The notes under the pieces are model-generated. The model had not been told where the DNA came from. It ran no database searches and worked only from the letters and a program-made list of their open reading frames with translations. A stretch of DNA of 64,000 nt from Ensifer adhaerens (GTDB lineage Bacteria > Pseudomonadota > Alphaproteobacteria > Rhizobiales > Rhizobiaceae), in contig NZ_LAZS01000012.1 of assembly GCF_002007205.1 (NCBI RefSeq), positions 930,001-994,000 on the forward strand, in the 5' to 3' direction. Shown here one piece after another: positions 41,007 to 49,618 of the stretch. A program made the position numbers and the translations under genes. Each line of letters begins with the position of its first letter. The stretch's first letter is position 1.

Positions 41007-42344
41007 TTAAATCGGAATATCGATATAATCCGCACCAGCCGTGATGTTTTCGAAATCGGTGCGCGGAGGTTGGCTGCGACTGAACCAAGCCTCCTCGTAA
41101 TCCTTGAACTTGTTCAGCGTCTTGGGATCTATCCCCCCCTTCTTAAAAATAGGGCCATAGCTCTTTGCGTTGGCAATCCGGGTAGCCACCTGATTCAATA
41201 GCAGGGACCTTGGAATGGTCTTATAGTTGCTGCGCTTGGTCGAGACAGCCGCTTGGGCAACCAGTGGCGAGACCTTTGGTAGTATAGCGTCCAAGATTAC
41301 AGCGGGTTCAAATGGCTTATCCGGATCGCGCTCGATACCGTCGTCCCATGGTGTGGCATTTTCGCTGCCGTGGTGGCCGACCTTGAGGAAGTCTAACGGC
41401 CCCTTCAGTTGGTCCCGGCGAAGGTTCCACATCGTGTTCCATGCACTGTTTGCGGCTCCTTCCTTAAACCGGGCCTCCCACTCTGCGTCTCCGACGAACA
41501 GCAGTCTTTTTTCCCTCCAGGTCACCAGAAGCACCACGCTGGTGTTATTCACGACCGCGCCGTCCGCGTCAGACAACGCAAGCCCAGTGGCGAGCATCCG
41601 GCTTTGAAGGTTGCGAAAATCGATCGCCGCGATGTTGGTCGGTGTTCTGCCGCCTTTCAAAGGCAGCGGCAATGCGCTCTTCAGCACTCCCTTTTCAGCC
41701 AACGCTAAAAGGTGACTGACGTGGGATTCCTTCGGCGTGCCGAGATACCACCTATCAATCTCCTGCTCGGGGCCAAGAATTTCGAAGACTGCATCCTTGA
41801 GCGGCAGGCTCAACTCACCGCTCGTGGACTGCCCAGCTGAAACATATACGGGTTGGATTCCATTCCCTTTGGGAAGCAGTTCGGTCAGTGTTCGCACCGA
41901 CGTATCGTTGTTCGCAGCATACGCAGCGAACAGGTCTCCGAACTCAGAACCCAAGTTGAATGCCGCCGCCTGTTCCATAGCGGCCCCTGCAAGCTCGTGC
42001 AGCTTTTTTGCCCGTTTCGCATGATCGTTATCGGGCTTCATTGCCGCGCTCATCCAAATCGCGCCAATTGAGATGTCATCCCACAAAGGCAGGCCAAAGC
42101 CCGACATGTGATCCTTGTGCTGGTGCGAAACGATCAGGAGATCGAGGCGTTTCTTGCCGTCCACGAGCGGGAGCATCTCTTTCATGAGGGGTACAGCATT
42201 CCGTATGAGTGCGTCACCGCTCAGAGAGCCGCAATCAATGACCATATGGAAATCGCGGCCAGACTCGTGGGCCCCGGGGATGGCGCAGTAGATGAAATCG
42301 CCAAGTCCAACGTCGAACATTCGCACTAAGAGCTTATCTGCCAC
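41007..42344 (-). CDS. ComEC-like metallo-beta-lactamase fold hydrolase
   Basis: A 445-residue cytosolic protein of the MBL superfamily. The metal-binding motif is HQHKDH (His74, His76, Asp78, His79) in LLIVSHQHKDHMSGF. Further ComEC/Rec2-type blocks are VRMFDVGLGDFIYCAIPG, LLFVGDAEWEARF and LKVGHHGSENATP. No membrane segments are present, unlike ComEC itself. Free-standing ComEC-like MBL proteins are predicted nucleases or phosphodiesterases and often occur in bacterial conflict systems. It overlaps the metalloprotease gene by 19 bp and is the last gene of the three-gene hydrolase operon, so its action is probably linked to that protease. Confidence 0.82.
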   Translation of the reverse strand: MADKLLVRMFDVGLGDFIYCAIPGAHESGRDFHMVIDCGSLSGDALIRNAVPLMKEMLPLVDGKKRLDLLIVSHQHKDHMSGFGLPLWDDISIGAIWMSAAMKPDNDHAKRAKKLHELAGAAMEQAAAFNLGSEFGDLFAAYAANNDTSVRTLTELLPKGNGIQPVYVSAGQSTSGELSLPLKDAVFEILGPEQEIDRWYLGTPKESHVSHLLALAEKGVLKSALPLPLKGGRTPTNIAAIDFRNLQSRMLATGLALSDADGAVVNNTSVVLLVTWREKRLLFVGDAEWEARFKEGAANSAWNTMWNLRRDQLKGPLDFLKVGHHGSENATPWDDGIERDPDKPFEPAVILDAILPKVSPLVAQAAVSTKRSNYKTIPRSLLLNQVATRIANAKSYGPIFKKGGIDPKTLNKFKDYEEAWFSRSQPPRTDFENITAGADYIDIPI

Positions 42345-44185
42345 TGGCGGCCTCCGAGGTCATGTTCGTCTTCGTGATCCAAAGAAAAGTGGGGAGCAAT
42401 GTTGAACGAAAGGAGCCCGTCTTGCTCAGCAACTTCGAAGGGCGGGACGATACGGGCCAGAACACCCAAGGGTGTCGATTGCCGCTCGCCGAACATCCCG
42501 CGGTTTACACGTATCGCGACGGTGTCCAGAAGTTCGTCGCGTCGGGCGGCTCCCGCCTTCGCCTCGGCCTTCTGATCCGGCTTTGAGCCCAAATTCTGAA
42601 TGCCTGGCTTGCGAGACCAGTGAATGAAATTTGCATTCTGGTCGAGGACGATCGTCCCGCCGCACCACATTGAAGTCCGCTGCCCATCAAATTGACCGAA
42701 CCGCTCCCCGGAAAGGAGCACTTCCTCGCGCCACAGATACTGAAGAACGATTTGATCGGCTTGCTGCCGCCCCTCCGTCGTCAGCTTCTTTGCCCTTGCG
42801 AGATCCGCGATAATCAGATCCGCTGTCAGAGGGATGAATAATTGCTCACGGTTATCATCGAGGAAGCGATACGCGCTGCCGCGTGACGCGCCGATATCAT
42901 CGATGCTGTGAAAAACGGCCAACGGCGTTCGCGAGAAGACAGGTCCCGGCTCCAGTAGTTTCCGATCATCCTCCTGAAGAATTTCCCGCCCTAAAAAGAC
43001 TTCGAACATCGTGGCCCGGAAGCCCTCAGGATCGACTGGGTTGGTAATCTGTTCTGCGCGGAGGACTGCGATAGCGTAATCTCGGAACTTGACATCGCAT
43101 GGTGGCAAGAAGTCCAGGGGTTGAATTGCCGAGCGCTGCATGTGCTCTATGGTGTACCAGAACAACCGCTCCAGTGACTCTGGGCGTGCGGAGGGATCGT
43201 CTTGCGTCCGCCTTGTCTGGCGCTTCTTCCGCAGCTCCAATAGCTCAGCCATTATTTCAAACATGGCCCCGGTGAGCACCTCTGAAGTCTCATGTGGGCC
43301 CTTTCCACGGACATCGCTCATCGTCTTCTTATTCAGCGCCGTCCGGAGATACGGCTGGCCGGTGACAGCTTCCCCAAACTGATGAGCGAGAGACGCGAGC
43401 AACGACGCATCATCCAGGTCCCCCTCGCTATCCCTCACGACCTCTTTCCGGAACCCATTGTTCCTGAAAGCCATCAACAGTGCCGTCAGATCTCCCATAA
43501 ACTCGTGAAAGGCGGCTGTTTCGGTCAGAACGGTCTCGAAATAATAGGGGCGGAGGCCATCGAGTACCGCATGGCCGAATTCGTGATTCACAATATCGCT
43601 GGACTCGCAGGTGTTTACCCGACCACCTTCACTGTTGAACCAATAGAACTGCAGCGATTTGCTCTGCCGGTCATAATAGGCGTTCTGCCCATATCCGGCT
43701 GTCGGGACGAGGATCAGCCTGTTTCCATCGAAACCCCACTCGATACGGCGGCCGAGACCGGCTCCCCCTTCGAAGAACTCCAATGTGTTCTGGACTGTTG
43801 CCCATACGCTGATCTGTCGGAACTGGGGAAGCTTGCGTCCCATCGAGGAGTTCAGATCTTCTCCCTTGGGCCCTCGAAAGGATACGGTTTTACCGTCCCA
43901 CCGAGCGGGCTCTTCCAGCACCCCTGAACTGGCATCATAATCGACCACTGCGAAACGTGCGCTTGTCGGCCCGTCAGAAATTCCCGGCTCCCAGGGCACA
44001 TCGAAATCGGTGTCTATAGCAGCCGCCGGGTTGTTCTTCGCGACGAGCGGATCCTTGAAATAGACATCCACGTTGAACCGCAAACCAGTCTCTTCCTGCA
44101 CAGACAGCGGCAAGGTCCGTCTGGTGGCGTACAGCCGAGTGCGTGTCCCGACGCTCAGAAGCTCTCTGCGAGTTTTGCGAGCCAT
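42326..44185 (-). CDS. HEFGH zinc metalloprotease-like protein (gluzincin type)
   Basis: A 619-residue protein. The zinc motif HEFGH (residues 201-205) is followed by ETAAFHEFMGDLTALL, where Glu222 or Glu228 could be the third ligand, as in thermolysin-like gluzincins. The preceding QNAYYDRQSKSLQFYWFN resembles the beta-strand before the active-site helix of such proteases. There is no signal peptide or membrane segment, so it is probably cytosolic, unlike secreted thermolysins. The C-terminal 200 residues are not recognised. It lies 28 bp after a secreted S1/P1 nuclease gene and overlaps an MBL hydrolase gene by 19 bp, a combination I do not know from described systems. Confidence 0.7.
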   Translation of the reverse strand: MARKTRRELLSVGTRTRLYATRRTLPLSVQEETGLRFNVDVYFKDPLVAKNNPAAAIDTDFDVPWEPGISDGPTSARFAVVDYDASSGVLEEPARWDGKTVSFRGPKGEDLNSSMGRKLPQFRQISVWATVQNTLEFFEGGAGLGRRIEWGFDGNRLILVPTAGYGQNAYYDRQSKSLQFYWFNSEGGRVNTCESSDIVNHEFGHAVLDGLRPYYFETVLTETAAFHEFMGDLTALLMAFRNNGFRKEVVRDSEGDLDDASLLASLAHQFGEAVTGQPYLRTALNKKTMSDVRGKGPHETSEVLTGAMFEIMAELLELRKKRQTRRTQDDPSARPESLERLFWYTIEHMQRSAIQPLDFLPPCDVKFRDYAIAVLRAEQITNPVDPEGFRATMFEVFLGREILQEDDRKLLEPGPVFSRTPLAVFHSIDDIGASRGSAYRFLDDNREQLFIPLTADLIIADLARAKKLTTEGRQQADQIVLQYLWREEVLLSGERFGQFDGQRTSMWCGGTIVLDQNANFIHWSRKPGIQNLGSKPDQKAEAKAGAARRDELLDTVAIRVNRGMFGERQSTPLGVLARIVPPFEVAEQDGLLSFNIAPHFSLDHEDEHDLGGRQWQISS

Positions 44186-44213
44186 TCGTGCCCCCTTAGA
44201 AGCCGGTCATTCG

Positions 44214-45053
44214 TCACGGACAGGACACGGGCTCGTTCAGCAGCCTTGCAAGGCGCAAACCTGCGCGTCCGAGCTGCTGATCGATAACCGGGATCTGTTT
44301 GTCGAAGTATGCGTCGTCGAGGAAGTTGTTCGCTGGCGTGTCTGGAAACACCGTCTGCGCGATCTTGTGAGTTTCAACCGCCCACGACGCCGGATCTCCG
44401 GCCTGCTCGGCAGCAACATTCGCTGTCTTGAGCCAGCTCGCTTCAAGCTGATCCACATAAGCCCCCCAAGAGTAGACCTGCTTCTTGATCAGCGTGCTGT
44501 CCCACACCGTATGTAAGTTCTCGTCTTCCGACTTAAGCCGGTGAAAATCGCAGGCGTTGCCGCAGGTCTCGCCGCCGATCCGGGTCGTAACAGCATGACG
44601 GTTCATGCCGAAGTCTTCGAGCACGGTATGGAACGGCTGGTGTAAGTCGCCGACGAAATGGACCAGGAACTTTAATGCCTCGGTGCGGGCAAGAACCTCT
44701 GACTCGCAGTGCATTTCCTTTTGCGCACGCATGATCTCAGCGACCGCGCAGTCACCCTTGTCAGGAACGAGTTTGCAATCCCTTTGAGGATCGTAGTTCG
44801 ATTGTCCGATCGGCATCGGCACAAAATGCCAGTTGTAGGTATTCTGCCTTTCTTCGCGAACGTCATCGGCCCAGGTGGAGATCGAACCCAAAGAGACGCC
44901 GGGTCCCAGCAGGGTTGAAACCATCTCTTCCGCTGATGCGTTCAATCGACGTTGCGCGATCTCGGCGACGATCGAGTGCCCCTCCTGCCCCCACGCGAAG
45001 GCGCTTACAGGCATGATGCCGATGGCTAGCAGAGATGCAAAAGCGATGCGCAT
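44214..45053 (-). CDS. Secreted S1/P1-family nuclease
   Basis: A 279-residue zinc-dependent single-strand nuclease. A Sec signal of 20 residues (RIAFASLLAIGIMPVSAFA) leaves Trp21 as the mature N-terminus, which in P1/S1 nucleases binds zinc through its amino group. The other ligands are recognisable: His26 (WGQEGH), the Asp in TWADDVR, the His in YNWHFV, His/Asp/His in LVHFVGDLHQPFH, and His/Asp in LHTVWDS. All three zinc sites appear complete, so it should be active in the periplasm on RNA and single-stranded DNA. It is the first gene of an operon with a metalloprotease and an MBL hydrolase. Confidence 0.88.
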   Translation of the reverse strand: MRIAFASLLAIGIMPVSAFAWGQEGHSIVAEIAQRRLNASAEEMVSTLLGPGVSLGSISTWADDVREERQNTYNWHFVPMPIGQSNYDPQRDCKLVPDKGDCAVAEIMRAQKEMHCESEVLARTEALKFLVHFVGDLHQPFHTVLEDFGMNRHAVTTRIGGETCGNACDFHRLKSEDENLHTVWDSTLIKKQVYSWGAYVDQLEASWLKTANVAAEQAGDPASWAVETHKIAQTVFPDTPANNFLDDAYFDKQIPVIDQQLGRAGLRLARLLNEPVSCP

Positions 45054-45205
45054 GGTCGTATCCCCTCAACCAAAGCATGGCGCGAGTATCACATCGAAGC
45101 CTAACAATCTCAAGACGTAACGCTCGCAGTTAACAACTGAGGGCGATTGCTTCTGAAGCGATTACCCTTGCAAGGTGGCAGTCGTGCGAACCGCAGAGGT
45201 GTAAC

Positions 45206-45487
45206 CTATTGGCCCCACTTTCGGAGTTTAGGCCCGCGGCCGTGCCAGTTCGTCTGGTCGCCGTATTCGGCCTCTCGACCGTAGCACCAGCCAACCGCCT
45301 CGAACTTTGCGCCGATAGCTTCGCGGCGATCATACGCACGCAAGGTCTCGTCAGAGTTACCAGACCCGCCCCGGCATTCGCGGTTCTGATCTTGCCACTG
45401 CGGGATCATGCGGAAGAGGGCGAATCCAATACCCATGCCCGGATCCCCTAAGATCGTTCCCCTTATGAGAGAGGTGTCGCTTTGCAT
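45206..45487 (-). CDS. Hypothetical protein (93 aa), possibly truncated
   Basis: The C-terminal 60 residues (CRGGSGNSDETLRAYDRREA, then IGAKFEAVGWCYGREAEYGD and WHGRG) resemble the end of small exported rhizobial proteins with a C-G-C-Y-G pattern and paired cysteines. Such proteins normally carry a signal peptide, which is absent here, so the 5' end may be lost. Its start at ATG 45487 has no clear ribosome site. No function is known. Confidence 0.4.
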   Translation of the reverse strand: MQSDTSLIRGTILGDPGMGIGFALFRMIPQWQDQNRECRGGSGNSDETLRAYDRREAIGAKFEAVGWCYGREAEYGDQTNWHGRGPKLRKWGQ

Positions 45488-45865
45488 TTAACCGCAACAC
45501 TCCGACGACAATAAACAGGGAAGGCACGTTCGGACCTGGCTGTCGGAACGGTGCCCGCAATCGATCGCGAAGCTCACCTTTGATCTCGGCCGCCCGGCGC
45601 TTCCTTGCGAAATGCTCGAACCTCGTCTCGCCATTTCGGCTGGTCATCGTCGACAAGTGATAGGAGAGCAACTCCCTGGTCAGGGTCGATTCCACGCTGG
45701 CCAAAAGTCACGAGCGCAGGATCGTCGCTGCGCCACGGGTGCACGGGTACGCAAGTAGCGATCGGATCCATCGAGCGATCCGCACCCAGGGCTCAAAACA
45801 CGCGGATCGTATCTGCAAGAGAATTAACGCTTGCAGAAATAGCAAGCACCACTATATTCGCTAGC
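45488..45865. other. Intergenic stretch upstream of hicAB
   Basis: Only short, compositionally biased frames occur here. The AT-rich stretch 45815-45865 (AGAATTAACGCTTGCAGAAA and following) directly precedes the hicA start and probably contains its promoter and HicB operator, but no clear symmetric site was recognised. Confidence 0.3.
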
Positions 45866-46122
45866 ATGAACAGCAAGCAGAAAAAGACTCTCTTAGCGGT
45901 TTTCAAAGATCCGGTCTCAGGAACCATCGAGTGGGCCGCGCCATAGAAAACCTGCTTGTCGCTGCCGGCGCGAACGTCATCGAAGGAAACGGCTCTCGCA
46001 TTAAGTTCGAAAAGGACGGCATAATCGCGAGCTTCCATCGTCCTCATCCCGACAAGGAGGCAAAGCGTTATCAGGTTCGCGATGCTCGCGAGTTCCTGAC
46101 GCAAATTGGAGTAGAACCATGA
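45866..46122 (+). pseudogene. hicA: HicA-family mRNA interferase toxin, frameshifted
   Basis: The ATG at 45866 reads MNSKQKKTLLAVFKDPVSGT, then IEWAAP and a stop at 45944-45946. The rest of HicA (IENLLVAAGANVIEGNGSRI, then FHRPHPDKEAKRYQVRDARE, ending GVEP) is in another frame and stops at 46120-46122. A two-base insertion or one-base loss around 45935-45942 explains the break. GTG 45931 could restart translation and give a 63-residue core without the N-terminal extension. The annotation is therefore a damaged toxin with possible residual translation. Its stop overlaps the hicB ATG. Confidence 0.7.
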
Positions 46123-46475
46123 ACACCATGACTTATAACGGTTATCACGCTCGCATAGAATTCGACGCGGAGGACGAACTGTTCTTCGGTAAGATTGCTG
46201 GCATTTCTGACGTAGTCGGGTTTCACGGGGACAGCGTTGGTGAGCTGAAAAAGGCGTTCCATGAGGCTGTCGATGATTACCTTGAGACCTGCAAGAGCGT
46301 CGGCAAAGATCCTCAAAGACCGTATTCCGGAAGGATGATGTTTCGAGTCGCTCCTGAAGTGCACCGTCGGGCTGCTTTGGCGGCCGAACTTTCGGGAAAA
46401 AGCCTCAATCAGTGGGCCGAGGAGGCACTGGAAGAAGCCGCGGCGCACTTCCCAGAAGCACGTCTTTCAGCGTAG
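46119..46475 (+). CDS. hicB: HicB-family antitoxin
   Basis: A 118-residue antitoxin. The N-terminal partial-RNase-H-like domain reads NGYHARIEFDAEDELFFGKI and VVGFHGDSVGELKKAFHEAV. The C-terminal ribbon-helix-helix DNA-binding part is EVHRRAALAAELSGKSLNQW and AEEALEEAA. The gene is intact and overlaps hicA by 4 bp (ATGA). With the toxin gene broken, it may persist as an autonomous repressor or protect against related HicA toxins. No further gene follows on this strand for 4 kb. Confidence 0.88.
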   Translation: MNTMTYNGYHARIEFDAEDELFFGKIAGISDVVGFHGDSVGELKKAFHEAVDDYLETCKSVGKDPQRPYSGRMMFRVAPEVHRRAALAAELSGKSLNQWAEEALEEAAAHFPEARLSA

Positions 46476-46664
46476 CGCGTTCATTGGGCGCCGGATGGCC
46501 GCATCATTCGGCCATTCTCTTCCTCACACCACCCGACCCAATCACATTGGTATAGTTTTGACCGACATGGGCGCGCGCAGCGGTCGTTCGTGAACCGTTC
46601 CTTTGAGGCCAGTTGGAGGAATCTCGCGTGGTGGGGCGTCTTTCGCCTTTCCACGGGAAGAAAA

Positions 46665-47597
46665 TCAACCCCGCTGCAACCTCGTCTGAGCAATATCGGC
46701 GACAACAGAAAGGGCAAGCGCATGCGCATCCCTCGCTTTGTCAAAGATGCCTATTGGGGCCTTGATGCGGGCAAGCGCGTCCTCTTTTTGCCCATGACGG
46801 CGAAGGGCCTCGCAACGTTTGACATGGGTGCGTCGGCTGCCGAGGGCGCCGATGTAGAAGGCCATTGACGCGAGCGCCGCCTCAAGCACCGGCGACTCAC
46901 GGTCAATATCGTGGAAGAGCAGTGCGACGGCCGTGTCAGCGTCGAGCTCGTCCGGCGACGGCACCTGGCCATACTCCAGCGCGACCGTCTCGTAGCCGGC
47001 AGCAACGGCAACGCGGGCGACCGCTCCAACCTCTAACGGCGTGCCTGCAACGACGATCCGTGGCTTGGCCCTATATGCCCGCACGAACCACTCGCCATCC
47101 CACCCACTTGCTCCGTCGCCCTTTCGCAAAGTGAGCGAGTGTTTGCCCGGATGATAGCGCAGACACACCGGCGTTCGGCGAGCGAGGGCGGCCAGCGCCT
47201 GCCGCAAGATTGCGGCCTCCGCCAACACGTGGATCGCAAGCGTAATGCCGCCGCCACAGGGCAGGACGATGTCGAAGAAGGGCGACCCTTCACCAAGACG
47301 AAGCTGGCGATCCATGCCCTTGCCAAGGGCCATCATCGCCTCGGCGGCGACGGCAGCTTCCGTGCAGCCACCGGAAACAAAGCCGCAATAAAGACCGTCA
47401 TCGCGCACGACCATTTGCGCGCCGAGAGCGCGCGCGGCTCCGCCGCGGATTTCGACAAGCGTGATGATGGCGGCAGCGCGCTTCTCTTCGAGAGACTGAA
47501 CGGCAAAGGCAAGGATATCAATCGCATCATCAGAGATGAAAGCGGCGCGGGGTTCTGGCGCAGGCACCTCCGGATCGGCAGCGATACGGGCCGTCAA
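46665..47597 (-). CDS. XdhC/CoxI-family molybdenum hydroxylase maturation factor
   Basis: A 310-residue protein of the XdhC family, which brings sulfurated molybdenum cofactor to xanthine dehydrogenase-like enzymes. The N-terminal part has AAAIITLVEIRGGAARALGA with FVSGGCTEAAVAAEA. The C-terminal Rossmann-like part has PRIVVAGTPLEVGAVARVAV and YIGALGSRRTHVKR. Start TTG 47597 follows the ubiX stop by one base and has GGAG upstream; the open frame to 47663 would overlap ubiX. It is the last gene of the decarboxylase operon and presumably serves the molybdenum enzyme at 53037-56682. Confidence 0.85.
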   Translation of the reverse strand: MTARIAADPEVPAPEPRAAFISDDAIDILAFAVQSLEEKRAAAIITLVEIRGGAARALGAQMVVRDDGLYCGFVSGGCTEAAVAAEAMMALGKGMDRQLRLGEGSPFFDIVLPCGGGITLAIHVLAEAAILRQALAALARRTPVCLRYHPGKHSLTLRKGDGASGWDGEWFVRAYRAKPRIVVAGTPLEVGAVARVAVAAGYETVALEYGQVPSPDELDADTAVALLFHDIDRESPVLEAALASMAFYIGALGSRRTHVKRCEALRRHGQKEDALARIKAPIGIFDKARDAHALALSVVADIAQTRLQRG

Positions 47598-47598
47598 G

Positions 47599-48180
47599 TC
47601 ATTCCACTCCCTGCGTTCCCGGCCAGCGGCGCACGATACCCGGGTCGAGATCAAAGAGATCAAGCACGCGACCGACGGTGTGATCGACCATGTCTTCGAT
47701 GCTCTGGGGTTTCGCGTAGAAAGCCGGGACAGGCGGATAGATGATGCCGCCCATCTCGGTCACATGCGCCATGTTACGGATATGACCGAGATGAAGCGGC
47801 GTTTCTCTGAGCATCAGGACGAGGCGACGACGTTCTTTCAGCACCACGTCGGCCGCACGGGAAATGAGGTTGTCCGTCGTGCCCGTGGCGATCTCGGCCA
47901 GCGTCTTGACCGAACAGGGGGCGACGATCATGCCGAGCGTCTTATAGGAGCCAGAGGAACAGACGGCGCCTATATCCTTGTTGGAATGGGTGGTCGTCGC
48001 CAGCGTTTCGAGGTCCTGTCTGGAAAACGTCGCCTCGGCCGCAAGCGTGATGCAGGCCGCACGCGACATGATCAGATGTGTCTCGATCTCGAGGTCACGC
48101 AGCAGTTCGAGGATGCGCTTGCCGTAGACCACGCCCGACGCGCCCGAGATGCCAACGATCATGCGTCTTGGATACGTCAT
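47599..48180 (-). CDS. ubiX: UbiX-family flavin prenyltransferase
   Basis: A 193-residue enzyme that prenylates FMN to make prFMN, the cofactor of UbiD decarboxylases. The FMN-binding start reads MIVGISGASGVVYGKRILEL. The conserved VAPCSVKTLAEIATGTTDNL, then RAADVVLKERRRLVLMLRET and PL, define the family. It lies 4 bp after the ubiD-like gene, so it is clearly dedicated to that decarboxylase. It is named from the strong family match; whether it also serves ubiquinone synthesis is not known. Confidence 0.92.
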   Translation of the reverse strand: MTYPRRMIVGISGASGVVYGKRILELLRDLEIETHLIMSRAACITLAAEATFSRQDLETLATTTHSNKDIGAVCSSGSYKTLGMIVAPCSVKTLAEIATGTTDNLISRAADVVLKERRRLVLMLRETPLHLGHIRNMAHVTEMGGIIYPPVPAFYAKPQSIEDMVDHTVGRVLDLFDLDPGIVRRWPGTQGVE

Positions 48181-48184
48181 CGCC

Positions 48185-49558
48185 CTATCCCGCGCTTTTC
48201 AGGAGTGCTGCGGCGCGCGCGCAGGCCTCGTCGCTGATGCGGGCGCGCACGCCATGGAAATTCGGGCCGCGCGTCGCATCGAGCCCCATCCGCGAGGTCG
48301 TACCGATGCCGCTGGCGGAGGGGTCGAGCGCGTTGCCGGGCAGGCCTTCGATGATGACGACGTCCTTGTGCGGCTGGAAATGAGTGGCAAGCGCCCAGAG
48401 CACTTCACTGTCTCGGGTGATATCGACATCTGCATCCATCACGACCACGGTTTTCAGGTACTGGTCCCAGCCGAGAAGTCCGAGCATGACCTGCCGCGCC
48501 TCCCCCTCGCGCGTCTGGTTCATGGCGATATAGGCGTGAAAATGCGTGCCCGACGAGGGGTAGTGTACCGCAGTGATCGAGGGAAAGCGCGCCTTCAGCT
48601 TCTCCACCACCTCGGCCTCGCGCGGCACGCGGCCGAGATTGAGGTGTTCGGCCGAATTGCCGCCGGCCACGCTGACGAGGATGGCATTGCGCCGGCGCAT
48701 GACGGTTTCGACGGTGAAAAGATTGTTGGTCGAGCGGTCGGAGGAATAGCCGGTGAACTCGCCGAACGGCCCTTCCTCCACGTGCGCCTCGGGATCCAGC
48801 ACGCCTTCGAGCACGATCTCGGCATGGGCGGGAACGCGAATGCCGTATTTCGGCGTGCGCACGACCTGAAGCGGCTCGCCCATCAGGCCGCCGGCGACAT
48901 CGCGTTCGTCTTCACCGAAGGCAAGGCGGGCGGAGGCGGCGATCATGAAGAGCGGATGGCCGCCGATGACCATCGCGACCGGCATCGGCCTGCCATTTTC
49001 CTTGGCCATGTTCATCAGCCGCCAGAGATGGCCGCGCGAATGCAGCGACGTCGCGAGCGAATTCTTCGAATGGATCATCGCGCGGTGGTAGCTGAGATTG
49101 CCGGCGCCGGTTTCCGGATGCTCACCGATGATGATGCCGCTGGTGATGTATTTCGCCCGGTCCGTGTCGAAGTGTTTCAGCATCGGCAGCGCGTCGAGAT
49201 CGACGGCATCGCCCGAGATGATCTCCTCGGTGATCGGCCCCTCCTTGAGAACCTCTGGCGCGAACGGCCGGTTGGCGCGGGCCTGGTAGGCCTCGTGCAG
49301 CCTTTCGGCGGTCGAACCGAGCAGACGGGCGATACGGTCGCGCGAGGCGAAGATGTTGCAGAGCACTTCGCTGCTGATGCCGCTGACGTTCTTCAGGTGC
49401 AGCATGGGGTGTTGCCCCCGCTCGGCCAGGTTCCAGATCAGCGCTGTCGCATCCTGATCGTCTGAGACCGGCCGGTCGATGGTGATGACATCGTCAGGAT
49501 GCTTCGCCCGGTAGTCGGCGAGGAAGCTGCGGACATCTTGCTTGTGGTACTGGGTCAT
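48185..49558 (-). CDS. UbiD-family prFMN-dependent decarboxylase
   Basis: A 457-residue decarboxylase of the UbiD family. It begins MTQYHKQDVRSFLADYRAKH (an open frame 16 codons upstream is ignored). Family blocks include GAGNLSYHRAMIHSKNSLAT, PMPVAMVIGGHPLFMIAASA, VEEGPFGEFTGYSSDRST and MDADVDITRDSEVLWALATH. The E-x-PFGEFTG loop carries conserved acidic residues of the active site. The enzyme would reversibly decarboxylate an aromatic, heteroaromatic or alpha,beta-unsaturated acid. Context beside a molybdenum hydroxylase and amidohydrolases suggests a heterocyclic carboxylate, but this is inference. Confidence 0.88.
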   Translation of the reverse strand: MTQYHKQDVRSFLADYRAKHPDDVITIDRPVSDDQDATALIWNLAERGQHPMLHLKNVSGISSEVLCNIFASRDRIARLLGSTAERLHEAYQARANRPFAPEVLKEGPITEEIISGDAVDLDALPMLKHFDTDRAKYITSGIIIGEHPETGAGNLSYHRAMIHSKNSLATSLHSRGHLWRLMNMAKENGRPMPVAMVIGGHPLFMIAASARLAFGEDERDVAGGLMGEPLQVVRTPKYGIRVPAHAEIVLEGVLDPEAHVEEGPFGEFTGYSSDRSTNNLFTVETVMRRRNAILVSVAGGNSAEHLNLGRVPREAEVVEKLKARFPSITAVHYPSSGTHFHAYIAMNQTREGEARQVMLGLLGWDQYLKTVVVMDADVDITRDSEVLWALATHFQPHKDVVIIEGLPGNALDPSASGIGTTSRMGLDATRGPNFHGVRARISDEACARAAALLKSAG

Positions 49559-49618
49559 GGCTCGGCCTCGGCGCAGCGGTTGGGCGACGGCGCCCGGAAT
49601 GGGCACCGTCGTCTTCGA

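Noticed and set aside
45574-45771. A 65-codon minus-strand frame upstream of hicAB.
   Set aside because: It shows no family features and no ribosome site, and its composition is typical of random frames here.
46590-46868. A 92-codon plus-strand frame after hicB.
   Set aside because: It is antisense to the end of the XdhC gene and lacks family features or a ribosome site.
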